The notes under the pieces were generated by a model. The model saw only the letters and a program-made list of their open reading frames with translations. It searched no databases and had not been told where the DNA came from. A stretch of DNA of 64,000 bases from Ampullaceana balthica. Lineage: Eukaryota > Mollusca > Gastropoda > Lymnaeidae. Shown here in pieces: positions 36,534 to 48,600 of this stretch (its first letter is position 1; every line of letters starts with the position of its first letter). Made by a program: the position numbers and the translations under genes. The DNA lies in the NCBI GenBank assembly GCA_944989445.1, contig CALYLW010000012.1:537001-601000 (forward strand), written 5' to 3'.

Positions 36534-36606
36534 ATGACAACGCAAACATTGACGCTGCTGTCCATAGTACTTGCAGCTTGTCTAACGACGTCATACACAC
36601 AAACAC
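36534..36606 (+). CDS. Pif/BMSP-like gene, exon 1 (signal peptide)
   Basis: ATG at 36534 in context acaagATGA begins MTTQTLTLLSIVLAACLTTS, a classic signal peptide with cleavage near TTS/YTQ. Donor C|GTGAGT, phase 1. The exon probably starts at 36470 after the acceptor TTTTTTGTGCCGACAG, giving a 64-nt leader. Confidence 0.8.
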
Positions 36607-39600
36607 GTGAGTAGTCTTTTGTAAACAGCGCTTCTCCTCGTGTAAGTCGTTATATATGTGTGTAGTTACCATGGAGTTTAAAGGGAAGTGTAAGACTCTT
36701 AAAGTTTTAAGACTTTCAAACTTTCGAGACATTTGTTTGTTCCATTGATGATAAAGAGTACTTAAATTGATACTATACAAATTTTTATTCGATCTAAATG
36801 GGCAGTCAAGTCACCAGTCCAATTTTCTAATATTTTTTTTCCTCTGGAATTGAAGAGATCAAACAGATGAAGTATTGAAGAAATATAATTGTGTTCCAGT
36901 TGCAAAATAAATTTTAATTTTGACACGACCATTGCGTTTGGCAGCTCACCTTGAAGAGAAACACCATTTTACGGACACTACTAGTCTAGGGTCCCTATCT
37001 ACAACTCAATGGGGTTTCTGGGTACCTTTAGGAGTATCCCTACAGTCCTTGTCATGGGAAAAAAGATGATTAAAAATATATTTTAGGAGAGTAGTTGATC
37101 CAAATTTGAAAGAAAACTTTGAAATACATGTTGTTGTTTTTTTTTAAATAGAAGTATTTGGAAACATGTTAGCAAAACTAATTCACAGAGTTCATTGAAA
37201 TTTAAAACAAAATACAGATCTTAATTTGTTTCTACTGTCATGTTAAAATAATTTTCACGTACTTTCATTTTGGGACTATTCATAATGTTCCTTAAACAAG
37301 AATCAAAACAAAAAAGTTTTAAAAATATGTTCTGTAAATTCGCTGGTGTTGCCAATTTGAGCGTGTACTGACATGCCTACTTACATGTGAACTTAAAAAT
37401 AGCTGTCAGATATTTTAAGTGCCAAACGGTTGCTGCCGGGGACACGTTCTGAATATTGAATGGGGGTATTGGAAGGTCATGGCGACAGTATTGATGCACC
37501 TGGATACAAGGGTTTCCGGTGTGACGTCTACCTGGACACTGGTGAATGTGTGTTGCCCATGAATAGAGGGGCGTTCGGTTTAAAGTAAGCCCAAATAGGA
37601 CACCCTATGACGTAGCTTGGTTTAGTGCCACCCACGGCCATAGCCACATAGTAAAATTTAATATGGGCGGACAATGTCAATTTTCAATATAATACAAAAC
37701 TCGACTCACGTCGCTGACCTTTCAACCCTTCGATATCGCCCGGTCTAAAGAAATTGATGGGTAATCATGTTTACACTTGGGTGGTAATCCCTTATTTCAG
37801 CGCATTTTAGATTTTGGGTCATCAAACAAATAAATTTTCAACTTACCGTCTTAGGAAATCTATTTTAAAATTAAAATATTATATTTTTGTTCAAATAAAA
37901 GTATTATTTAACAATTTGTACGAAATTAAAAATTTGTATATTTCAAGCATCTTCTGTGATTTACGGAGCCATTATTGCATGTGAATGGAGAACTCTTTTT
38001 TCTTCAAAGTTATTTTTTTTTGTATTGCCCATTTGGAAATTTTGGTTCATGCAACCGAGTTGCAAAGGCGGCACTTGCCTGAGTGCTTAATTTTAAAATA
38101 ATAATTTATTTTTTTTAAGAAAAGAAAAAGAAAAAAAAAGAAACCTTACAAATCAAAAAAAAATTAAATTATCAACGTTTTTTTTTAAAACTAAGCTTTT
38201 AAAAGTGTGCGGGTATGTCATGTATTTTAATTTTCCAAAGCATGATATGTATTACATTGACATAATGGAACAAGGTGATGTCCAAATGCTGAACCCTTGA
38301 AGAAAATGCTACACTGATTCGTACTTTAAACTTTAAGCAACAGGTAAATCAAAGAAAAACTGTTACCGAAAGGAAAGCTTTAAAAGATCTTACCTTTAAA
38401 TTTAAATACTCTTACACAGGATATCTCCCTTTCAACACTATCAAAATTTCGTTGAAGACTTGAGTTTTTGGGAAATTACAACGATATTGAAATTCTTTTA
38501 AATATGAGGGGAACAAGTCAGCACTTGTACCAAACTGTCTTTTTAGTTTTCGCTTGGCTCTCATCCAGAGATTTTCGATATTTTGTGTGTGGATGGTTGG
38601 GTCGTCGGGGTCAACGAAGTTTCGTTCATGTACCACAACAGAATGAAGAAATATACCGTTAGCCCATTGATCCAAATTTCTGTACCCTGCCCATCCATCT
38701 GTTATTATGTGAGTCCCTGGCAAAACATGTTGAATTATAATATTTTCCAGGGTTGCTGCAGTTCTGTCTTGGACTTCCACTAGAAAGCACTTGCCTGAAT
38801 CTCGTTCAATTCCCCCAACGACCCAGTGTCCTTGACGCAAAGCGCCTCTGTGGTACTTGCGGTGAAAGTACTTAGACTCGTCCACTTCAACAATCGTGGG
38901 CTCTCCGTTAGCGTCAAAGCCACCGATCATTGTTGCTTGCTGAGTGAGGTGGATGTCGATTTCCTCTCTAATGAAATTAAACCAGTCAATGACTGTATTT
39001 TGATTTTGAATTTCCGCTTCGTATTTCACCTGATCTTGCGGAAAATCGTTAGCAAAACAGTAAATTAGAATGACGATTTTTGATAACGGTAGATGGCTCC
39101 CAGTGAAAAAGGAGCCATCACGTATACTTTTGCGTAAGCCGCAAGTCGGACATTTCCACATTTTTTTGTCGATTCCTTGGGTGTACGCAGCTAGCATACA
39201 ATGAACATTGCAGTTATTGCATAATTGTGAGTTTTTTAATAGTGAACGTTTGGCTAAGAATTCCATCGTTGTAAATACATCATTTGTTGCCTGGCAGAGT
39301 GTTCGCATTATCCAAGTCTCGGCACGCATGGCTGCATCGTTAATTACTTCAATGGGATCAACAATATGCGTTCTGATTAATCTAGGTCGTCCTGTCATTT
39401 CAAAAACTTTCAAGTAATAATACAGCAGCTGAGACAGTTCATCTGTATATAACCACTAGCCCTCTCTTTATTCAGCGATTAGGAATTAAATCAAGTTAAC
39501 TTGGTGTACTGGCGGACAAAAGGGGCGGGGATGCCCTTATGCAAATTAGTGCTGACCATGTAACAAATGACCAAGCGTGAACGGGGAAACGATGACGTAG

Positions 39601-42600
39601 TTACTGGACGAAAGAACCATTGGCTGAGGGAAGTCAGCATTGACGTATAGTTGTTTGTGATTGACGGATCCAAATATCTGTTGCAGACCAATAGTACAGT
39701 AATGATAATTAATAATTCTTAAGACATGAGCCTAAGAAAAATTATCCATTCTCGTGAGTCAGAGTACAAGGTCATTCTATTTTATGTTTTGCTCTTTTTA
39801 AAATAATCCTCTAGTGACTAGTAGTAGTAGTGGTGGTCCTTAAATACGCCCACTCATATTTTTTTCTTTTTTTATTTCAAATTGTTTCTTTTTTAAAAAA
39901 AATTGTTTAAAGGATACATTTAGAGTTAGAGACTCAAACAATTCAGTTAAATAGTAAATATTGCAAACATGAACGGTGATGTGATTAGAGTGAGTAATAT
40001 GTTCCGTGAAGGGAAATGTGAGAATGAAAGGGTCGATAAATAAAAGACATTGTGTGAAATGGGGAAAATGGGGTTATGGCTGTTCCTCCATTTTATACTC
40101 ATGCACCCGATTTAAAAAAAGAAGAAATAAGATAATTAATGATTTTTATATGTGGCAGTGTGCCCCACATATTAGTTATATAATTATAGATTGATAATTG
40201 TATTTGTAATGTTAGAGCATTAAGAAATGTACAAGTAGTATGATGTGTTATGACTATGTACTTTTGAAAAGTTTTGGGATACAGGGTATTCTCATTATGG
40301 TTTTAGAATCTTAGTACCGTTGGGGTGGGTGAGTGGTCAGTAGCAGACTTAATACGAGACGCCATGACCTAGATTCATACTAGCCTTGAAATTTGCTGTG
40401 AGTAAAGGTCATCTGTTGGTCACGGTACACCCCTCCCGACGCCGATTGTACAATAGAGTCACACACGGTCCTAAAACTGATCAGAGGGAAAGGGCGTAGA
40501 GTCCCTTCAAATATACGAGTTTTAGAATCGTATTAATTTTAGAACCGTTGGGATCAGTGGTCAGTTATAGACAAAGCGTGAGACCATGACCTTGGAACAG
40601 AGTAACATTGTGAAATCTTTGATCTACTGGGTCATACAAGGAGGACGCTACATGAGTCTGTACTCTGCGATCATCCACGGCATGGCTGATAGAAATCTTT
40701 AAAGTAGGGTTTGACCAGTCATGTGCACGTGGACAACACATGGGACAAAGACTAGTCCATAGAAACTAATAGAAATTTATGGCATGGTGACACCACCCAC
40801 GTGTGAGCAGTCCTTATAACCTGAGGCCAAACCATCAGGCAAAGAGAAACTCTCTGCGCTAGATCACATTGTGGTAGTAGTAGTGGCGTGTAGCTTAGAG
40901 CTTTCAACTGTTTTACTGTACGCTTTGTTTACTGTTAGCCTAGAAATAATTCTACTAAAATATTATATGCAACTATATTTCTCACGACCTGAGTTTATTC
41001 CATTTTACTACGTGTTGTCACTAATTGTGCATTAGTTAAACTTCACCACCATGTGTAAAATAATGTTTTTTAAATATTTAAGATCGTTATATTTGCTCCT
41101 CTAATGGTCCTTTCATTGCCCCATTAAAGTTCGGGGGTGGGGTGAGGGAGGCGATGTGAAACAAAGTTCAGTGTTACATCATGATCACGTGTGCGAGCCC
41201 TGGTTCCCTGGTCCGTGGTCAGGCTTTGATGTTGGTGTAATCTTACGCCTATGCCATGACACCACAACGCGACTCTTGCATCAGCTCCCGGCTTCATTGG
41301 TCCTCTCTCTCCCCACCCCAGCCAATTCTTCAAAGAAATTATTATTCGTATCCAAACAAGGAGAAAATTAAATCGCGGGAAGTACAAGTGTCATTTTTAT
41401 AACAACCATTAAAATTAATTTAAGTTTGTCAGAAAAATAGTTTAGAAGAAATGAAATACAAAAAGAAATAGAAGATTGTTCATTTTTAGACATTTTAAAA
41501 ACGTATTTCATCAGTAATTAAAAATTTATCGTAAATGTCTTTACTGTGAGCTGACGCCTCTGAATCTCATTTGCAATTAGTATTAGCTTACAGATAGAGT
41601 AAACATGAAAACAAAAATGGTCTGAGGCGGTAAAAGATATACAATTATCTGGCCAATGGTGGTTAAAAAATAAACAAAAACGATTTTTGTTGGAAGTCTG
41701 ATGTCAAAAACGCATTTTTTAAAGCTTAAAACCCCTTTAAATTCAACAAAACACACGAAAAACTGGTTTTAAATCATTAAATACTTGTTTTATTTGTCTT
41801 TTAAGTTTAAAAGTAAGTTATTATAATTTTTTGCTATATTAAATCTAAAATGCGCTGAAATAAGGGATTACCCACTTGGGTTATATAAACTTAAATTGCG
41901 CCCAGTATTGCAATCAATTTGTTCTCTTGGTTCATGGGCTCGTTTGTTTTTGTTACTGTGGGCTACATTTGAAAATTGTCTCACGATTTTGAAATAATTA
42001 TAATTCTTACTTAGGCAACTCCGTTACTTTGAGTTTAAAACTCTTGTTACATTGTTACATCTGTGATCACGTTTACTGTCAGTGTAATTGTATCCAAACT
42101 TTACAACGATCGAGTGTGACGTCAAACAAAACATCACTATGGCATCAGCTACCATATAAAATTATTTTATTTGGAAGAAGTTCGACTAAACAAAGATTTA
42201 TTTGATAAGGGTGTGTGTGTGTGGACGTTTACAAGCTATTAATGAATGCAGTAATAAATAAGATGTCAGTATTTATTTGTTCATACGCGTGTCGTACTAA
42301 CACCACGCCTCACCTCGCCTACAAAGACACCTCGCATTAAGTTTTAACTTGATTCTCCTTAATAAGATTTTCATGACTTGTTTTTTTTTAACGTTCCCAG
42401 AATGCATTGGCAGTTTGGACATTATCTTTGCCGTGGACGGCTCCAACAGTATGAATCAAGGAAACTTTGACAGACAGATCACATCACTGGTCAACCTAGT
42501 CACCAGGTTGTCGGTCAGTGAGGCTGAGATCCACATCGGGTTGGTCCTCTTCAGTAGCAGCGTCACTGACGTCATTCAGTTGTCTGGAAACAAAACCCAG

Positions 42601-45600
42601 TTACTCCAGAGTAAGTTGAATTTAGCTGGATCATTTTCAATATCTCCTTACTGGAATTTAGACTTGACAAAATGACTGACAGAAAATTTCACTTGACCAA
42701 GCAATCCACTCGACTTTGGTGTTGCAAAAATTTCAAACGCAACCTTTGATTTAACAAAATTGACAACCGGACGTTTGACTTGACCAAAAAATAGCATTAG
42801 GACTGGACTAACCTAGGAAGTGAATCTTGGACTTGACCAAACTAAACAGTGTTTATTTTAACGTAATGCCTTTTTAAATATATATTTTTTTGTTTATTAA
42901 TCTCTTCCTGATTCACGTCAAAATATAATGGCATTATACTTTATCGTTGGCATGTGGACACATCCTACTGTTTCGTTCAGTTTTGTTATTTTTTCTTTAG
43001 TGATACCTTCGTAAAAATGTTTTTTGTATATTCTTTATTTCTTCGACGTTCTCTATAGACCTAGTACTTGCCTTTAGATATCAAATGTTTTGCATGATTA
43101 TATTTTTATTATTTATTATTATTGGGGAAAATGTTATGCATAATGAAAGGGATCCCCCTCCTACAATTCTATGAGAGCCCTCAAGCTTAGGACCGCTGGT
43201 ACTTCAATCAGTCTTTTTTATTTTTAGAAAAATGAAAAAAAGTGGATTTGGTAGAGTGTAAGGCATAACGTGTCAGAAACATTTCTCGTCACAAGACCAC
43301 TTGTTGGCCAGAAGGTCAATGGTCCAGTATTTGCTGAGTACGTACTCCAGGTCGGGTCAATAGGGGGTGGTCTTGATAAAAGCGCCCCCCCCCCAATTAG
43401 TGGTAGACACTTAGCATTCATAGAACCATCAAGGAGTCGGTAATTAGGTAAGTATTACAAATCATCGAACGTTACTAAGCTTGACATCAAAGCCTGGTCA
43501 GAGTCTTGTGCCAAGTGATTATCTTACATATTACTGACGTTCCATCAGTACAGAAGATTATTGCGTACAACGCTTATCCTCAGTCTATTATGTGGAACAT
43601 TTCTTTTCATTATTATATCGATTAGCATTCTTTAAAATAATGTTGAACTGTAGTCTCAATCTATAGACATGTCCTTAAGTTCAAATATCCTTCAACCCTT
43701 CCCATAAACGTAGATATCGCTTTCAACTAGTTTTGTTTGTTTGTCGACTTCTACTGCTATATTTTATCGCTGTTTCAAATTTATTTCCTCTAAAAATGTT
43801 TAAATCATAATATCAACAAATGCAGAATGATCACATTGTTTACTAAAGTAAAATACGGAGACATGCGTCATGATATGGGCTAATAAAATATGCGAATATG
43901 TGAAACATTTTTTTACAAACAAAAATAAACAGAATAAGTTTTGCGTGGAAGGCCGATTCTTGCATTTCTTTAAAACCGTGTACACACAACAAGAATATTA
44001 AATTGTAACTTTGAAAGGTCATTACGCATTGTTTTGTTTCTAGTCTATAATACGTACCGACAAGAAATATTAGTGTCTATGATAGTTGTTCTCGTAAAAT
44101 AACGGTAGGTAACTGACCTTTTGTAGGAAACATACCAATCATATGTTGGCTTTGATAAGTGATATAGTTTTACGCGGAACTGAAATATATCATGAGATAT
44201 TGTGACCTACTTTACATTAATCAATTTTATGTTGACTTATAAAAAAAAATAAATAAAAAAAAACAACAACAAACAAATAAAAATAGTAATTACAAGATTA
44301 TCTATATACAAACAGCCAATGATAACCTGAGCTATATGAAATAAGCAATGATTAATCGACCTATGAATATACTTAATAATAAGAGGATTTACAGCAATTC
44401 ACTGATTATAGCAAAATATACGTATCTCTAAAGCAATTACAAATTATGAAGAAATCTTTTGATAAACAATCTAGGATTACTTAGAAGTAACAAAATTATG
44501 AAGAAATCTTTTGATAAACAATCTAGGATTACTTAGAACTAACAGATTTACTTTGAACATGTTTTATAAAACTAGAAATCAAAATTTGTTTTAATAACAT
44601 TTGAATTACATAAAAACCACAAATTAGCTTGAATGCAAGTATGGAGAAACAGCACATTCACTGTCGGTTTACTTTTTTGCTTTTGAAAACAATAAGAAAA
44701 AAGAAAGAAATTTTTAAAAGTTTTAGAAATATTTTAAAGTTTATATTGTATATAATCGCGTTCCTGCCTCGAAAGGTAAGTCAATTAAAATAACTGAAGC
44801 TCCCGTCCTGTTCGGCTGTGTCAACACAAGGCTGAAGATTCCAAGATGTCCCCCTTTAAACATTATGTCCCTTTAATTAATCCCTATAACCTCCCTTTCT
44901 GGATTTCGCTCCTGCTTGGCGATCCCAACACACACAAGAGTTAAGTATTTTGCTAATGTGATGTGTGTTGATAGATTCACGGGTTAACAAAAGTTTACGG
45001 TTCAAGAAAACTCAAATCTTTTAACGGAACAAAATAGTTTAATATGAAATGTAAAGGAAAATGTTTCGCACGGTTAAATGCTTTAAATAATGTTGCAAAT
45101 AGTAGTGCTAATAGAGGCTACTGTTGTGTACTGTTATATATACTAGTGCTAATAGAGGCTACTGTTTTGTATTCATGTACACATTAGCGTTCATGGAGGC
45201 CCTTTGGGTCAAAGCAAATAATTGTTTTCTAAAAATGGGTTGAACTTGCCAAGGTCGCTAAGATTCTAAGAAAACCAGGGCCTTTAGCTATCTTGGATGC
45301 TACACTTTGAAATTTTTTAATTAAAAAAATTAGCTACGCGTAAAATATGAAAAGCAACCACCATAAAATGGATTTCAAAGTACAAATAACAGAAAAAGAA
45401 ACTATTTTCGATGGTGCATTTGCTTTCTCTTGCTCCCCGCGTCAGACGCTCACATTACGTGCTTGTTGACATGGGTAAACATATCAGTTGAGCACTACAC
45501 GTGTGTTATTATAAGACGACGTCCAATTCTATTGTGCACGTGTGTTGTCATATGCCGAACTTCCAATTCTAATATACACGTGTGTTGCCATACGCCAACC

Positions 45601-48600
45601 ACCTATTATACACTGTACCCGTTAACTGTTTTATGTCAACGACCAGTTCTACTCTATCCGTGTGTTTTTATGACAACTTCACCATTCTACGTTAACCGCT
45701 GTGTTGTAATTTTCAAACTACAAATTCATCTGTACCTGTGTGTTGTCATTCAACGGTACCCTACTGTTTCATCCTCACCAGGTATTAGGTTACTACAGTA
45801 CCCGGATGAGCAGACAAGAACAGATTTGGCCATCGACGAGGCCATCAATATGTTCATCCGATTTGGCCGGGGTGGCGCTGTGCCCAAGCTTCTGATGGTC
45901 ATCACGGACGGAGCGTAAGTTTACTGACCATTGCTTGAACATTCCATATGGTGAAAGTCCAGAATTTCAAATTGGCTTTTCACAGTCGAGCAGTTTATAA
46001 ATAATGTACAAACATCGTGGTCGCGATACCCACGCTTTAAAATTTTAAACAAATTTTACCCAGATGCAGTGCTTTTCATGACACATACTCCTCGATAGCA
46101 TGTCGAAATAAAACAAACCCGTAAAAACAAAGTTTTTTTACTATAAATCCCTTATATTTGGGTCATACTTAAAAGTATTGATTATGTTCCAACGTCACAA
46201 ATATTTACAGACTGACACCGAGTGATGTCCCCTGTCTTTTAACGGGGGATGGGGCGTGAGGGGGTGTCGGCACGACGGTCGAAGTCTAAGCGTCAACTCA
46301 AACATTCACGTGGGAAAAAAACAATAGCAAACAGTGAACTTGAATTACATACCTCATATAAGGATAAACTAAAAATGCATTAATTTAATTACGGTACAAT
46401 CGATCGATCTGAAATTTTGATACGATGCATTGTTTGGTGAGACGGGCCTGTGTGGGCCAAATTTCAGCTCGATCGGATCACGGTAAGTGGGTCATTTTTT
46501 ACTTTTGTTTTTCCGCCCGGCCGCCCAAGACAGACAGAGATGACGACAGAGACGCCGGTGAAGTTAATATAAGGGATTTAAAATAAAACAAACCCGTAAA
46601 AACAAAGTTTTTGACTATAAATCCCTTATATATGAGACATAACTAAAAGTATTGATTATGTTCAAACGCGACAAACATTTACAGACTGAATCTGTCGTAA
46701 CTCAACTTTGCTTCATAACCCTGGGGAGTGGTAGAGGGGGAAAAGTCTGGTCACCGATTCGCTTGACCGAGCTCAGCATGACACGTAAAATGTAAACAAA
46801 AGCACGCGGGTACGTCGATGGGTCGCCTCAAAGCGTCAACTCAAACTTTCACGTGGGAAAAAAACAATAACAAACCGTGAATTTGAATTACATACCTCAT
46901 ATAAGGATAAACTAAAAATGCATTAATTTAATTATAGTACGATCGATCAATCTGAAATTTTGATACGATGCATTGTTAGGTCAGACGGGTCCGTGTGCCA
47001 AATTTCAGCTCGATCGGATCACTGAAAGTGGGTCATTTTTTATTTTTCTTTTTCCGCCCGCCCAGCCCATGAGATGATGAGATGACCGGCCGCGAAGTTA
47101 ATATAAGGGATTTAAAAAGGGTGTGGGGAGGTTTGGGGACATAAAGTAATTGCACTGAAGTCATCCCCACGAAAATTCTATTCATATTACAAAGGTTTAT
47201 ACCTCGGTTTAGTTTAGCGCCCGACTTGGATCAGCGGGATATTAATGTTAAATGCTTTAATTGATAATATGTTGTCTTAAATTAATTATTAACTTGTAAA
47301 TACTACAAGAGCTGACACTGCATACACTAATTACATAGTTCAAGAAAACGTCTGCTACATTTTTTAAAAATTGAAGCAAATTTATCTGAAAAATTGAGGA
47401 GGCATATAAGGGTTTTATTATTTCATTTTCTTCATTATTGTCTTCGTTGTGAATGTTCAATCCTCGCATCACTTGGTCACATTACACCCCCAGCACAGGC
47501 AAGCCACAGCCACTATGGCGAATGTAAGGAGGCCATTTCTTCTTATAATCACAGTTTATTGTGCTCAAACAACAGTGTGTGCTCAAAAAAAAAGTGTTCA
47601 AGCAAGCAGCTGCACTCACAGCATTTCACATATAAATAGTAACACATATATTTATTAATGGATACAATTAAAACATTAATTTCCTTATTACAAAATTTTT
47701 AAAAAGTAAAATGATTTGATGATGTCCATAAGCTACTTTTACAATTCATAGAAAAATGTCTTTGTTAATTTGGAATTTAAAGTTAAAATAATTGATTTAC
47801 TATTAGATAATACACAACTATGTCTTTCTGGGGAAATTATGTCTTTCGGGGGAAATTCTCTTGTAAAAGTGCCAAATTTTTTATTTTTTTTAATTTATCA
47901 TTAAAAATATGTCAATAACTATGGCAAAATAATTTACTATGGTAAAAGACAACTACTGAACTCATCGTGCCAATGAGTACATGTAACAAGACAGTGTATT
48001 TTTTATGCACTTTTTGTTACATGCATTTACCAGGCAGTTATCTGGCTCCTAATGATCGAATCTATTTTTAGTGTAGGTCTTGATCCTTCGATCGACACGA
48101 ATTGAGTTTGTTATCTTAATTATATTAAATCATCTCCGGAAATCGGTAGAAATTAATATCCCCATCTCACCCTTTGATATCTCTCCTCTGAGTAGCGGGC
48201 CGTACTCCCTTTTATATCTCTCCTCTGAGTAGCGGGCCGTACTTTTACTGATCCTGCTTCCATCTCTATCTCTTAAAGAATCTTGTGCTAAATAAAACAC
48301 AGAATGCAACATATAACATTTAGACAATTGCCTCTAAAAAAAGATTGGTAATTATAAATTAATAGTAAAATAAAAGTTTCATTTCAGAGTATGCCGGGCA
48401 GATTTTTTAAAAGAAATACAACTTTTCTTTGGAAGAGGAACTCATCCCCCCCCCACACCTTTTTTTTCCTGCCATGCCACCGACTGCGGTAGAATTATTT
48501 CAACACAACATAACGAGTTGGACTTTTTCCTTCTTAAAGCGTAGTCACGACACGGCTGCTACGCCCTGGGTAGTGCAAACACGTCTACGGTTTACCCGCT

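Noticed and set aside
38468..39417. Plus-strand open frames across the transposase
   Set aside because: Shadows of the minus-strand transposase, which carries the zinc ribbon and DDE motifs.
45430..45781. Upstream part of a 162-codon frame fused to exon 3 of the matrix gene
   Set aside because: It is a degenerate intronic repeat; the acceptor at 45780-45781 and phase with exon 2 show coding starts at 45782.
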